64,000 nucleotides of DNA, taken from positions 62,001 through 126,000 of the forward strand of contig NZ_BJNO01000001.1 in the NCBI RefSeq assembly GCF_006539725.1, written 5' to 3'. The translations under genes and the position numbers were made by a program. A model generated the notes under the pieces. It was not told the DNA's origin and made no database searches. It worked only from the letters and a program-made list of their open reading frames with translations. This document shows, piece by piece, positions 19,421 to 28,520 of the stretch. How positions within the stretch are numbered: the stretch's first letter is position 1; each line of letters begins with the position of its first letter. Origin of the DNA: Klebsiella terrigena (GTDB lineage: Bacteria > Pseudomonadota > Gammaproteobacteria > Enterobacterales > Enterobacteriaceae).

Positions 19421-20839
19421 ATGAAAAAGTACCAACAGCTGGCACAGCAGCTGACCGAACAGATTGCGCTCGGCGTCTGGCAGCCCGGCGACCGCTTGCC
19501 CTCGCTGCGCGAGCAGGTGGTCAGTAGCGGAATGAGTTTTATGACGGTCAGCCACGCCTATCAGCTGCTGGAGAGCCAGGGGCGGATCATCGCCCGTCCG
19601 CAGTCGGGCTACTACGTTGCGCCTAAGCCGGTTAAGTCGCGCCAGCCGGCGCCGCCGGCGCAGGTGACCCGGCACGAATCGGTGGATATTAATACCTACA
19701 TTTTTGAAGTGCTGCAGGCCAGTCGTCAGGCCTCGATGCTGCCTTTTGCCTCCGCTTTTCCCGACCCGCGCCTGTTTCCGCTCCAGCAGCTAAACCGCTC
19801 CCTGGCGCAGGTCAGCAAAACCGCAACGGCGATGAGCGTGATTGAAAACCTGCCGCCGGGTAACGACGAGCTGCGCCACGCGATTGCCCGCCGCTACGCG
19901 CTGCAGGGAATGAACATTTCACCGGATGAGATAGTGATCACCGCCGGCGCGCTGGAGGCGCTCAACCTCAGCCTGCAGGCGGTCACGGAGCCGGGCGACT
20001 GGGTGGTGGTGGAAAATCCCTGCTTCTACGGCGCGCTGCAGGCGCTGGAAAGGCTGCGGCTGAAAGCGCTGTCGGTGGCGACGGACGTCAAAGAGGGGAT
20101 CGATCTGGCGGCACTGGAGCAGGCGCTGCAGAGCTATCCGGTGAAGGCCTGCTGGCTGATGACCAACGGCCAGAACCCGCTCGGCTTTACCCTCAGCGCG
20201 GAGAAAAAGGCGCGGCTGGTCGAGCTGCTGGCGCGCTACAACGTGGTGCTGATTGAAGATGACGTCTACAGCGAGCTCTATTTTGGCCGCGAGAAGCCGC
20301 TGCCCGCCAAATTCTGGGACCGCCAGGATATGACGCTCCACTGCAGCTCCTTTTCCAAATGCCTGGTGCCGGGCTTTCGCATCGGCTGGGTGGCCGCCGG
20401 CAAACACGCCCGGCGCATTCAGCAGCTGCAGCTGATGAGCACGCTGTCGACCAGCTCGCCAATGCAGATGGCGCTGGTGGACTATCTGTCGACCCGCCGC
20501 TACGACGCCCATCTGCGGCGCCTGCGCCGCCAGCTGGCCGAGCGCAAGCAGCAGGCCTGGCAAGCGCTGCTGCGCCATCTGCCCGCCGAAGTCAAAATCC
20601 ACCATAGCGACAGCGGCTACTTTCTCTGGCTTGAGCTGCCGGCGGGCGCCGATGCCGGGGAGCTGAGCGCGCGCGCCCTGCGCGACAACATCAGCATTGC
20701 GCCGGGAAAAATGTTCTCCACCACCGCCAGCTGGACCTCATTCTTCCGCTTCAATACCGCCTGGGGCTGGGGGGAGAGAGAAGAGCAGGGGGTTAAACGC
20801 CTGGGCGAGCTTATTCGTGAGCTGCTGGCTGAGCCTTAG
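19421..20839 (+). CDS. ydcR: MocR/GntR-type regulator with aminotransferase domain
   Basis: A 472-residue protein colinear with E. coli YdcR. An N-terminal winged helix of the GntR type (about residues 2-68: QQLAQQLTEQIALGVWQPGDRLPSLRE, SFMTVSHAYQLLESQG) is joined to a fold-type I aminotransferase-like domain. SSFSKCLVPGFRIGW carries the PLP-lysine at about residue 313. MocR proteins use PLP as an effector cofactor rather than for catalysis. The target in E. coli is not firmly known; the adjacent ydcSTUV-patD genes are obvious candidates. Confidence 0.95.
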   Translation: MKKYQQLAQQLTEQIALGVWQPGDRLPSLREQVVSSGMSFMTVSHAYQLLESQGRIIARPQSGYYVAPKPVKSRQPAPPAQVTRHESVDINTYIFEVLQASRQASMLPFASAFPDPRLFPLQQLNRSLAQVSKTATAMSVIENLPPGNDELRHAIARRYALQGMNISPDEIVITAGALEALNLSLQAVTEPGDWVVVENPCFYGALQALERLRLKALSVATDVKEGIDLAALEQALQSYPVKACWLMTNGQNPLGFTLSAEKKARLVELLARYNVVLIEDDVYSELYFGREKPLPAKFWDRQDMTLHCSSFSKCLVPGFRIGWVAAGKHARRIQQLQLMSTLSTSSPMQMALVDYLSTRRYDAHLRRLRRQLAERKQQAWQALLRHLPAEVKIHHSDSGYFLWLELPAGADAGELSARALRDNISIAPGKMFSTTASWTSFFRFNTAWGWGEREEQGVKRLGELIRELLAEP

Positions 20840-20896
20840 ACTTATTTTTTCTACGACTTAACGCCTCGCGGAAAATAACTAAATATTATCATCCAA

Positions 20897-20925
20897 CGAT
20901 ACCGGTCATTATTTTACCGGTATCG
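20897..20925. promoter_or_regulatory. Inverted repeat in the ydcR-ydcS gap
   Basis: CGATACCGGT and ACCGGTATCG form a perfect 10-bp inverted repeat with a 9-base spacer. No U-run follows, so an operator or a weak ydcR terminator is possible. The 300-base gap has no other gene-like feature apart from the promoter at 21096. Confidence 0.4.
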
Positions 20926-21095
20926 ATCATAGGAAATTCGCATACCCATTCTCTGTCCCTAACTCCTTGTCTATAATCCATATTGTTGTCCAGCTTTTGC
21001 CGATTTTTACGGAATGCGCCCCTTGTCACAACCTGAATAAATTTCCCGTGAGGGGCATAGCGCGCCGTCTACTGTTATTAAGGGAGATATTTTTA

Positions 21096-21111
21096 CGGCA
21101 CGGCTGCCGCT
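21096..21111 (+). promoter_or_regulatory. Possible sigma-54 (-24/-12) promoter of ydcS
   Basis: CGGCACG-GCTG-CCGCT has the invariant GG and GC at the correct 10-base separation and matches the -24 element in six of seven bases, but the -12 element only poorly. It lies about 29 bases before the ydcS ATG. Nitrogen (NtrC/sigma-54) control would fit putrescine catabolism; this is a weak prediction. Confidence 0.3.
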
Positions 21112-21139
21112 AATTTTGTTGTGACAGGAGTAACACCCG

Positions 21140-22285
21140 ATGAGCAAAAAAATTGCCCGTGGCAGCCTCTGTGTGCTGGGTATGGCCTTCCTGACCGCGC
21201 AGGCCGCCGAGCCGCCGACATCGTTGGATAAAGGCGAAGGCCGGCTGGATATCATTGCCTGGCCGGGATATATCGAACGCGGTCAGACGGATAAAAACTA
21301 CGACTGGGTTACCCAGTTTGAAAAAGAGAGCGGATGCCAGGTCAACGTTAAAACCGCCGCCACCTCTGATGAGATGGTCAGCCTGATGGCGAAAGGGGGC
21401 TATGACCTGGTGACCGCCTCCGGCGACGCGTCGCTGCGCCTGATTATGGGCAAGCGCGTGCAGCCGATTAATCCGGCGCTGATCGCCAACTGGAAGACCC
21501 TCGACCCGCGGGTGGAGAAAGGCGCGTGGTTCAACGTGGGCGGTAAAGTCTACGGTACGCCCTACCAGTGGGGACCAAACCTGCTGATGTACAACACCAA
21601 AGTGTTCCCGACCCCGCCGGACAGCTGGAACGTGGTGTTTGTAAAACAAAATCTTAGCGACGGTAAAAGCAACGAGGGCCGGGTGCAGGCCTACGACGGC
21701 CCGATCTATATCGCCGACGCGGCGCTGTTCGTCAAGGCCACCCAGCCACAGCTCGGTATTACCGACCCCTATCAGCTTACCGAGGAGCAGTACCAGGCGG
21801 TGCTGAAGGTGCTGCGCGATCAGCGCAGGCTGATTCACCGCTACTGGCACGACACCACCGTGCAGATGAGCGACTTCAAAAACGAAGGCGTGGTCGCCTC
21901 CAGCGCGTGGCCGTATCAGGCCAACGGCCTCAAGGCTGAAGGCCAGCCTATCGCCACCGTCTTCCCGAAAGAGGGAGTGACCGGCTGGGCGGATACCACC
22001 ATGCTGCACAGCGACGCTAAGCACCCGGTGTGCGCCTATAAATGGATGAACTGGTCGCTGACGCCGAAGGTTCAGGGCGACGTAGCGGCGTGGTTCGGTT
22101 CGCTGCCGGTGGTGCCGCAGGGCTGTAAAGCCAGCGCGCTGCTGGGAGAAAAAGGCTGCGAAACCAACGGCTATGATCAGTTCGCCAAAATCGCCTTCTG
22201 GAAGACCCCGATTGCGGAAGGCGGCAAGTTCGTCCCTTACAGCCGCTGGACTCAGGACTATATCGCGATTATGGGCGGCCGCTGA
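21140..22285 (+). CDS. ydcS: YdcSTUV ABC transporter periplasmic binding protein
   Basis: A 381-residue protein, the exact length of E. coli YdcS, with a signal peptide cleaved after AQAAE or so. It belongs to the spermidine/putrescine-type solute-binding proteins (PotD/PotF relatives). DIIAWPGYIERGQ, GGYDLVTASGDASLRLI and PYQWGPNLLMYNT are the usual opening strands and ligand-pocket segments. E. coli YdcS has also been reported to make polyhydroxybutyrate, so the ligand is not settled. AGGAG precedes the ATG by 9 bases. It is first gene of a five-gene run ending in patD. Confidence 0.95.
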   Translation: MSKKIARGSLCVLGMAFLTAQAAEPPTSLDKGEGRLDIIAWPGYIERGQTDKNYDWVTQFEKESGCQVNVKTAATSDEMVSLMAKGGYDLVTASGDASLRLIMGKRVQPINPALIANWKTLDPRVEKGAWFNVGGKVYGTPYQWGPNLLMYNTKVFPTPPDSWNVVFVKQNLSDGKSNEGRVQAYDGPIYIADAALFVKATQPQLGITDPYQLTEEQYQAVLKVLRDQRRLIHRYWHDTTVQMSDFKNEGVVASSAWPYQANGLKAEGQPIATVFPKEGVTGWADTTMLHSDAKHPVCAYKWMNWSLTPKVQGDVAAWFGSLPVVPQGCKASALLGEKGCETNGYDQFAKIAFWKTPIAEGGKFVPYSRWTQDYIAIMGGR

Positions 22286-22302
22286 GCGGCCGGAGGCGTG
22301 AA

Positions 22303-23316
22303 ATGACGTATGCGGTAGAGTTCCATAACGTCTCGCGGCTGTATGGCGACGTGCGCGCGGTGGATGGCGTAAGCATTGCCATCCGCGACGGCGAGTTTTT
22401 CTCGATGCTGGGGCCGTCCGGCTCCGGCAAAACCACCTGCCTGCGGCTGATTGCCGGTTTTGAACAGCTCTCCGGCGGGGAGATTGCCATTTTTGGCCAG
22501 CAGGCCAGCGAGCTGCCGCCGTGGCAGCGCGACGTCAATACCGTCTTCCAGGACTACGCGCTGTTTCCCCATATGTCGATCCTCGATAACGTCGCCTACG
22601 GGCTGATGGTGAAGGGGATTGGCAAAAAAGAGCGTCACCGCCGCGCGCAGGAGGCGCTGGAAAAAGTGGCCCTCGACTTTGTCCACGCGCGCAAACCCTC
22701 CCAGCTCTCCGGCGGCCAGCGCCAGCGGGTGGCGATTGCCCGCGCGCTGGTTAACGAGCCGCGGGTGCTGCTGCTGGATGAGCCGCTGGGGGCGCTGGAT
22801 TTAAAACTGCGCGAGCAGATGCAGCTGGAGCTGAAAAAGCTGCAGCAGGCGCTGGGGATCACCTTTATTTTTGTCACCCACGACCAGGGCGAAGCGCTGT
22901 CGATGTCCGACCGGGTGGCGGTGTTTAATCACGGGCGCATCGAGCAGGTCGACGCGCCGCACGATCTCTACCTGCGGCCGAAAACGGCCTTCGTCGCCGG
23001 GTTCGTCGGCACGGCCAACGTCTTTGACGCCGAGCTCTCGGCCCGGCTGTGCGGCATGGCGGGCAGCTGGTCGCTGCGTCCGGAACATATCCGGCTCAAC
23101 GGCGGCGGCGAGGTTCAGGTCGAGGGCGTGGTGCAGGCGGTGCAGTATCAGGGCGCGGCAACGCGAATCGAGCTAAAGCTGGCGGAGGGCGGCAGGCTGC
23201 TGGTGAGCCAGGCCAATAGCGACGGTGCTGCTGCGCTGAGCGCGCCGCAGGCGGGGCAAAGGGTGCTGGCCTCCTGGTCGCGCGCGGCGATGGTCTCTCT
23301 GGATAACGGTGGCTGA
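22303..23316 (+). CDS. ydcT: YdcSTUV ABC transporter ATPase
   Basis: A 337-residue ATP-binding subunit. Walker A is GPSGSGKTT (about residues 37-45), the signature is LSGGQRQRVAIARAL, Walker B is VLLLDEPLGALD, and the switch histidine is in THDQGEALSMSD. The C-terminal TOBE-like domain (about residues 240-335) is typical of the PotA/MalK group. It powers uptake by the YdcU/YdcV permeases. It begins 17 bases after ydcS and overlaps the frame of ydcU by none or a few bases depending on the ydcU start. Confidence 0.95.
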   Translation: MTYAVEFHNVSRLYGDVRAVDGVSIAIRDGEFFSMLGPSGSGKTTCLRLIAGFEQLSGGEIAIFGQQASELPPWQRDVNTVFQDYALFPHMSILDNVAYGLMVKGIGKKERHRRAQEALEKVALDFVHARKPSQLSGGQRQRVAIARALVNEPRVLLLDEPLGALDLKLREQMQLELKKLQQALGITFIFVTHDQGEALSMSDRVAVFNHGRIEQVDAPHDLYLRPKTAFVAGFVGTANVFDAELSARLCGMAGSWSLRPEHIRLNGGGEVQVEGVVQAVQYQGAATRIELKLAEGGRLLVSQANSDGAAALSAPQAGQRVLASWSRAAMVSLDNGG

Positions 23317-23317
23317 T

Positions 23318-24247
23318 ATGGCAACGCTCATCGCCAACGCGCCTTCCGGCCGCCTGTCAGGACTTTTCTGGCGCCGGCCCTCGCTGGGGCTGTTTTTACT
23401 GCTGCTTGGCCCGCTGATGTGGTTTGGTATCGTCTATCTGGGATCGCTGCTAACGCTGCTGTGGCAAAGCTTCTACACCTTCGACGATTTCACCATGTCG
23501 GTCACTACCGACCTGACGCTGGCTAATCTCAAGGCGCTGTTTAACCCGGCCAACTACGACATTATTATCCGCACGCTGGTGATGGCGCTGGCGGTCACGC
23601 TGGCCAGCGCGGTTCTGGCGCTGCCGATGGCGTGGTATATGGCGCGCTACACCAGCGGCAAGATGAAGGCATTTTTCTATATCGCCGTCATGCTGCCGAT
23701 GTGGGCCAGCTATATCGTTAAGGCCTACGCCTGGACGCTGCTGCTGGCAAAGGATGGCGTGGCGCAGTGGTTTCTTCGCCACCTTGGGCTGGAGGGCGCG
23801 CTGAATCTGCTGCTGACGATCCCGGCGGTGGGCGGCAATACGCTGTCGACCTCGGGGCTGGGCCGCTTCCTGGTCTTCGTCTATATCTGGCTGCCGTTTA
23901 TGATCCTGCCGGTGCAGGCAGCGCTGGAGCGCATACCGGCGTCGCTGCTGCAGGCGTCGGCCGACCTCGGCGCCCGGCCGCGGCAAACCTTTCGCCACGT
24001 GGTGCTGCCGCTGGCCATTCCCGGTATTGCCGCCGGGTCGATTTTTACCTTCTCGCTGACGCTGGGCGATTTTATCGTGCCGCAGCTGGTGGGGCCGCCG
24101 GGCTTTTTTATCGGCAATATGGTCTATTCCCAGCAGGGGGCGATTGGCAATATGCCGATGGCGGCGGCGTTTACCCTCGTGCCGATTGTCCTGATTGCCC
24201 TCTATCTGGCGTTTGTTAAACGCCTGGGAGCGTTTGATGCACTCTGA
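23318..24247 (+). CDS. ydcU: YdcSTUV ABC transporter inner-membrane permease
   Basis: About 309 residues with six predicted helices and the EAA-like cytoplasmic loop [28 protein letters not shown], which contacts the ATPase. It is colinear with E. coli YdcU, a PotB-type permease. I chose ATG 23318, one base after the ydcT stop; an in-frame GTG at 23309 overlaps ydcT. Its 3' end overlaps the ydcV start by 11 bases. Confidence 0.95.
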   Translation: MATLIANAPSGRLSGLFWRRPSLGLFLLLLGPLMWFGIVYLGSLLTLLWQSFYTFDDFTMSVTTDLTLANLKALFNPANYDIIIRTLVMALAVTLASAVLALPMAWYMARYTSGKMKAFFYIAVMLPMWASYIVKAYAWTLLLAKDGVAQWFLRHLGLEGALNLLLTIPAVGGNTLSTSGLGRFLVFVYIWLPFMILPVQAALERIPASLLQASADLGARPRQTFRHVVLPLAIPGIAAGSIFTFSLTLGDFIVPQLVGPPGFFIGNMVYSQQGAIGNMPMAAAFTLVPIVLIALYLAFVKRLGAFDAL

Positions 24248-25043
24248 ACGCGCGCCGCTGCTCCTGAAAATAGCAACCTGGGGCGGGGTTATCTTCCTGC
24301 ATTTTCCACTGCTGATCATCGCCCTGTACGCCTTTAACACCGAAGACGCTGCCTTCAGCTTTCCGCCGCAGGGCCTGACGCTGCGCTGGTTTAGCGAAGC
24401 GGCCGGGCGGGGCGATATCATCGAATCAGTGACGTTGTCACTGAAAATTGCCGCGCTATCGACCGCTATTGCGCTGGTACTTGGCACGCTGGCTGCAGGA
24501 GCCCTGTGGCGCAGCGCTTTTTTTGGCAAGAACGCCGTGTCCCTGCTGCTGCTGTTACCCATCGCGCTACCGGGGATCATTACCGGCCTGGCGCTGCTAA
24601 CGGCGTTTAAGGCGGTTAACCTCGAACCGGGTCTCTTTACCATCGTTGTCGGGCACGCCACCTTCTGCGTGGTGGTGGTCTTTAACAACGTGATCGCCCG
24701 CTTTCGTCGGACCTCCTGGAGCCTGGTGGAGGCGTCAATGGATTTAGGCGCTACGGGCTGGCAGACCTTCCGCTACGTGGTGTTGCCCAACCTGGGGTCG
24801 GCGCTGCTGGCCGGAGGAATGCTGGCGTTTGCGCTGTCGTTTGATGAAATAATCGTCACCACCTTTACCGCCGGACACGAGCGCACGCTCCCGCTATGGC
24901 TGCTGAATCAGCTGGGACGCCCGCGCGATGTGCCGATAACCAACGTTGTCGCGCTGCTGGTGATGCTGGTGACGACCATTCCGATTTTAGGAGCCTGGTG
25001 GCTCACCCGTGACGGCGACACAAGCGCTGAAAACGGTAAATAA
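24237..25043 (+). CDS. ydcV: YdcSTUV ABC transporter inner-membrane permease
   Basis: A 268-residue PotC-type permease with six helices. Its ATPase-contact loop is [24 protein letters not shown]. The N-terminus [17 protein letters not shown] matches E. coli YdcV and sets the start at ATG 24237, inside the last 11 bases of ydc[30 protein letters not shown] is the diagnostic C-terminal half. It is followed after 22 bases by patD, consistent with one operon for import and oxidation of the substrate. Confidence 0.95.
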   Translation: MHSERAPLLLKIATWGGVIFLHFPLLIIALYAFNTEDAAFSFPPQGLTLRWFSEAAGRGDIIESVTLSLKIAALSTAIALVLGTLAAGALWRSAFFGKNAVSLLLLLPIALPGIITGLALLTAFKAVNLEPGLFTIVVGHATFCVVVVFNNVIARFRRTSWSLVEASMDLGATGWQTFRYVVLPNLGSALLAGGMLAFALSFDEIIVTTFTAGHERTLPLWLLNQLGRPRDVPITNVVALLVMLVTTIPILGAWWLTRDGDTSAENGK

Positions 25044-25065
25044 CTGACGTGTACAGGATCATACT

Positions 25066-26490
25066 ATGCAACATAACCTTTTGATCAACGGCGAATTAGT
25101 GGCGGGTGAAGGCGAACTGGTGCCGGTATTCAATCCTGCTAATGGTGAAGCCCTGCTGGAGATTGCGGAGGCGACGGCGGCCCAGGTGGATGCGGCCGTT
25201 GAGGCGGCGGACCTGGCCTTTGTCAGCTGGAGTCAGACCACGCCGAAAACCCGCGCGGAGTGCCTGCTCAAGCTGGCGGACGTGATTACCGCCCATGCGG
25301 ATACCCTCGCCAAACTGGAGTCATTGAACTGCGGCAAGCCGCTGCACTGCGTGATTAACGACGAGCTGCCCGCGGTGGCGGATGTGTTTCGCTTCTTCGC
25401 CGGCGCCGCGCGCTGCCTGCCCGGAATGGCCGCCGGTGAGTATCTTGAAGGGCATACCTCGATGATCCGCCGGGATCCGGTTGGGGTGGTGGCCTCCATC
25501 GCGCCGTGGAACTACCCGCTGATGATGGCGGCCTGGAAGCTGGCCCCGGCGCTGGCGGCGGGGAACTGCGTGGTGATTAAACCTTCAGAGATTACGCCGC
25601 TAACTGCGCTGAAGCTGGCCGAGCTGGCAAAAGACATCTTCCCGGCTGGCGTCCTCAACGTGCTGTTTGGCCGCGGCAAAACCGTTGGCGATCCGCTGAC
25701 CGGCCATCATAAGGTGCGGATGGTCTCGCTGACCGGGTCGATAGCCACCGGCGCGCATATCATTGGCCATACGGCCTCCTCGATTAAGCGTACGCATATG
25801 GAGCTGGGCGGTAAGGCGCCGGTTATCGTCTTTGACGACGCGGATATTGACGCGGTGGTGGAGGGCGTGCGGACCTTCGGTTTCTATAACGCCGGCCAGG
25901 ACTGTACCGCCGCCTGCCGCATCTACGCTCAGCAGGGCATTTATGACCAGCTGGTGGAGAAACTGGGGGCCGCCGTTGCCAGCCTGAAAATCGGCCCGCC
26001 GGAGGATGGCGCGACGGAGCTGGGGCCGGTCAGCTCGCAGGCGCACCTCGAGCGGGTGAGCGCCGCCGTCGACGCCGCGCGCGCGCTGGCGCATATCAAA
26101 GTGGTGACCGGCGGCAGCAGAGCGCCGGGGAAAGGCTACTACTACCAGCCTACGCTGCTGGCCGGGGCGAAGCAGGAGGATGATATTGTCCAGCGCGAGG
26201 TGTTTGGCCCGGTGGTCAGCGTCACCGCGTTCAGCGATGAGGAGCAGGCGCTGACGTGGGCCAACGATTCGCAGTATGGTCTGGCCTCGTCGGTGTGGAC
26301 CCGGGATGTCGGCAGAGCCCATCGCCTCAGCGCGCGCCTGCAGTACGGCTGTACCTGGGTGAATACCCACTTTATGCTGGTGAGCGAAATGCCGCACGGT
26401 GGGCAAAAGCTGTCGGGCTACGGGAAGGATATGTCGATGTATGGCCTGGAGGACTACACCGTCGTGCGCCATGTGATGATCAAGCACTAA
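25066..26490 (+). CDS. patD: Gamma-aminobutyraldehyde dehydrogenase
   Basis: A 474-residue NAD-dependent aldehyde dehydrogenase, the same length as E. coli PatD (YdcW). It oxidises 4-aminobutanal, made from putrescine by PatA, to GABA. The catalytic residues are visible: Glu246 in MELGGKAP and Cys280 in [35 protein letters not shown] and LTGSIATG are NAD-binding segments. It lies last in the ydcSTUV-patD run, so uptake and oxidation of polyamine-derived compounds are encoded together. A GC hairpin follows. Confidence 0.96.
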   Translation: MQHNLLINGELVAGEGELVPVFNPANGEALLEIAEATAAQVDAAVEAADLAFVSWSQTTPKTRAECLLKLADVITAHADTLAKLESLNCGKPLHCVINDELPAVADVFRFFAGAARCLPGMAAGEYLEGHTSMIRRDPVGVVASIAPWNYPLMMAAWKLAPALAAGNCVVIKPSEITPLTALKLAELAKDIFPAGVLNVLFGRGKTVGDPLTGHHKVRMVSLTGSIATGAHIIGHTASSIKRTHMELGGKAPVIVFDDADIDAVVEGVRTFGFYNAGQDCTAACRIYAQQGIYDQLVEKLGAAVASLKIGPPEDGATELGPVSSQAHLERVSAAVDAARALAHIKVVTGGSRAPGKGYYYQPTLLAGAKQEDDIVQREVFGPVVSVTAFSDEEQALTWANDSQYGLASSVWTRDVGRAHRLSARLQYGCTWVNTHFMLVSEMPHGGQKLSGYGKDMSMYGLEDYTVVRHVMIKH

Positions 26491-26500
26491 TGAGCAGCAC

Positions 26501-26535
26501 GCCGCCGACGGGGCCCGTTCAGGCCCGTCGGCGGC
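26501..26535. terminator. Hairpin after patD
   Basis: GCCGCCGACGGG and CCCGTCGGCGGC form a perfect 12-bp stem with an 11-base loop, starting 10 bases after the patD stop. There is no U-run, so it may act with Rho or protect the mRNA end. Confidence 0.5.
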
Positions 26536-26647
26536 GGCAAACCGCAGGCGCGGGCGCGCAATAATCACCCTGCAATCATGTTAGCGTGCTAATAGTCATC
26601 AATGGCAGGAATTGCTAAGACAAATGGCGCAGTGATATGAGATTATT

Positions 26648-26753
26648 CTTACGCCCCTTCAAGAGCTAAGCCATGATGAGTGCCGGAGATAAGCGCCGGA
26701 TGGGGCTCGCAAATATCCCCGCCCATGCATTAACAGTGCAGGGGCTTTTTTTT
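26648..26753 (+). ncRNA. Candidate small RNA ending in an intrinsic terminator
   Basis: A clear terminator lies at 26721-26753: GCCC-A-TGCA and TGCA-G-GGGC pair with one mismatch and are followed by eight T. No gene precedes it for over 180 bases. A possible promoter is TTGCTA (26612-26617) and TATGAG (26636-26641), giving a transcript of about 105 nt. It contains no convincing reading frame and includes CGCCGGATGGGG, which could be an exposed seed. I do not recognise it as a named sRNA. Confidence 0.35.
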
Positions 26754-27148
26754 GCGCCTTCGTCCCGACCGGCCTCGCTGGCCGCCATGCGCCTCCTCTC
26801 CAGGGGACTCACCCCAGCGAGGCTGAGGTGTGCATCGTTCAAAACGCGGCCGCTATTTTGCCCTGGCGGACGGTTGTGGATGCGCGCCTGCGTTCTCGCC
26901 GTTTTCCCGATGCGCGTAACCCTGGGCCACTTTGCAATACTCAGCAGGCGGCAGCGCTAGCGCGGGAAATAATAAAAACGGGCAGCGGGAGCAGGGAAGG
27001 GGCGGTCTACACCATCAATGTCTGAAAGAGGGTGCAGCGGCGCAACGCTCTCACGCAGCTAAGCGCGCGAGCTAATACGCACAAAAGGGCAGGGTAAATT
27101 AAAGTGTTCGCTATTGCCGATACTATTCAGGCAGGTAAATCCATGTGC
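26754..27148. other. Gap without a convincing gene
   Basis: Short plus-strand frames occur here (ATG-started up to 27025, ending GAVYTINV), but they lack a Shine-Dalgarno sequence, a recognisable family or coherent composition. The stretch 26840-27025 has coding-like GC and may be a gene relic. Nothing else is seen. Confidence 0.4.
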
Positions 27149-27271
27149 CTAGCGTTTATTCTTCTTACTCGGCAGGCTTGACTGACGGCGTTCGCGCACG
27201 TAAGAAATAAGATTGTAGACTGCGATAACCAGCAATATTAACGCCACTATAAGCACGGCAATCCCGGACAT
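27149..27271 (-). CDS. 40-residue single-pass small membrane protein
   Basis: ATG 27271 on the minus strand is preceded by AGGTGG three bases upstream. It opens a 40-residue protein: MSG, a hydrophobic helix of about 17 residues (IAVLIVALILLVIAVYN), then LISYVRERRQSS and a Lys/Arg-rich tail KKNKR. The shape (N-out helix with basic cytoplasmic tail) fits the small membrane proteins annotated in Klebsiella. I do not know a gene name or function. It is an isolated gene with a 617-base AT-rich gap upstream and an inverted repeat at 27309-27331. Confidence 0.7.
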   Translation of the reverse strand: MSGIAVLIVALILLVIAVYNLISYVRERRQSSLPSKKNKR

Positions 27272-27888
27272 ATACCACCTCAAATTTAAAATGAGCAACT
27301 GGAAAATTATTCATAACCAATGATTATGAATGTAAATTCATCCTTGAGATAACGCAAATAGTATTTGTACCGTTTCAAATGAAGCGCCGGCAGGTCAGGA
27401 CGCCAGGGATCGGCTTAAGGCCGCACCAACCTTGAGGTTGTCGGCTTAGTCGTCGCTCCTTCAGCAAAACGAGATTTAAGAAGTATCGCATTTTCCGCTA
27501 ATAGAACGCTTCGTCATACATTATTGTTAGTTGTCTTTAGACGTGAGTTTATGCTGATTTTTTAAGCATAATCTGATACTTCCTGACGGCAAAGGGCGGA
27601 TCTCTGGTTGAGGAGGATCGTTTTCCTGAAAAAGTGCGGTTAATTTATTTCCCTGGCATCCTCACTTTCTATATCCATTTATTTTGTAATGCTATTTGCC
27701 AGCCCATGCGCCGCCCCGGACTCTTTTTTTAAGCGTATCAGCAGTATTGGCGAAATGTATTTCAGATTTATTTCTTAGCAATGACTTTATTAATTAAAGT
27801 TAATGTTTAATTAATGTTAATGGTTAGATCAAGTTTGTATCTATTAAATGTTTGCGGCCGTTTGGCGTTTGACTTTAACGGGGAGGCC
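27272..27888. other. AT-rich gap between two small genes
   Basis: It contains an 8-bp inverted repeat ATTCATAA/TTATGAAT at 27309-27331, near the upstream region of the 40-residue protein gene. It also has a TTATGCT/AGCATAA repeat around 27551-27573 and many TTAAT runs at 27785-27825, likely H-NS targets. I see no open frame with gene-like features and no recognisable RNA. Confidence 0.45.
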
Positions 27889-28182
27889 ATGCGAAAATTT
27901 GTCATAATTTGTTACTTTGAAGTTGATTTTGTTTTGAAAAACATAGCATTTTTTGTGCTGGTGGCCTGCGCCAGCGCCATTCTCTATGGCAACTTGCCCG
28001 CTCAGCGCGTTTTAGATTGTGAACAGCAGGGGGCAAGTGAAGCCGTCTGTCTCTCCGCTGAATGGGATAGCGAAAAGATCAATCCGCTGCCGGCGTATAA
28101 CCCTGAGAACCTCAAGGCTATCGCCGTGCTGCAGGCTACTTCACAGGCGGAAGCCGCCCATACGGTCGCTATCAAATCGTAA
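27889..28182 (+). CDS. Hypothetical 97-residue protein with N-terminal hydrophobic segment
   Basis: From ATG 27889 the protein starts with MRKFVIICYF and has a hydrophobic stretch (NIAFFVLVACASAILYGNL, about residues 18-36) that looks like a signal anchor. A soluble part with two cysteines follows (VLDCEQQ and AVCLSAEWDS) and could form a disulfide in the periplasm. GGGGAGG is only 2-3 bases before the ATG, an unusually short spacing, so a TTG codon at 27940 (LKNIAFF) is a possible alternative start. I do not recognise the family. A perfect terminator follows at 28181-28210. Confidence 0.6.
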   Translation: MRKFVIICYFEVDFVLKNIAFFVLVACASAILYGNLPAQRVLDCEQQGASEAVCLSAEWDSEKINPLPAYNPENLKAIAVLQATSQAEAAHTVAIKS

Positions 28183-28210
28183 AAAAGCAGCCCATTAAGG
28201 CTGCTTTTTT
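28181..28210. terminator. Bidirectional terminator between the 97-residue gene and yncL
   Basis: AAAAAAGCAGCC and GGCTGCTTTTTT are perfectly complementary with a 6-base loop. The T-run on each strand serves the two convergent genes. Confidence 0.92.
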
Positions 28211-28233
28211 AGGTTTCTTTGCTGAGAAATAAA

Positions 28234-28329
28234 TCAGTAAAACCAACCAAAACGAACGGATAACAGGCTAATAAGCGCAAATGCTGCGCCGACATTAATC
28301 AGAATTACGGTTTTGCTGGAAACATCCAT
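28234..28329 (-). CDS. yncL: 31-residue stress-associated membrane peptide YncL
   Basis: ATG 28329 on the minus strand, with AGGTGG six to ten bases upstream, encodes 31 residues: MDVSSKTVILINVGAAFALIS then VRFGWFY. E. coli YncL (31 residues) has the same frame: M-x-VSS-x-TV-x-LIN, one hydrophobic helix, and RFGWF at the end. YncL is a single-pass inner-membrane peptide reported to accumulate under stress; its function is unknown. It lies between patD and ortT as in E. coli. Confidence 0.88.
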   Translation of the reverse strand: MDVSSKTVILINVGAAFALISLLSVRFGWFY

Positions 28330-28520
28330 AACGCCACCTTTATGAGTAAGCCCTTACAGGTATAGTACGAGGTCACAGGATGTGCTATCAGACAAGGATG
28401 AATCGGGCGTTTTCTGTCGGCTACGCGCAGCATTTTTACATTGTCATGCATTAATCTCTGGTCCGCTTTCCGCAGTTGAAAGAGGCGCGTCGTAAAGGCG
28501 TTTTCAGGGAAGGACTAAGA

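Noticed and set aside
26673-27025. Overlapping ATG-started frames of 65-95 codons downstream of patD
   Set aside because: They start inside the candidate sRNA terminator region, have no Shine-Dalgarno sequence or recognisable family, and are better described as spacer or relic.
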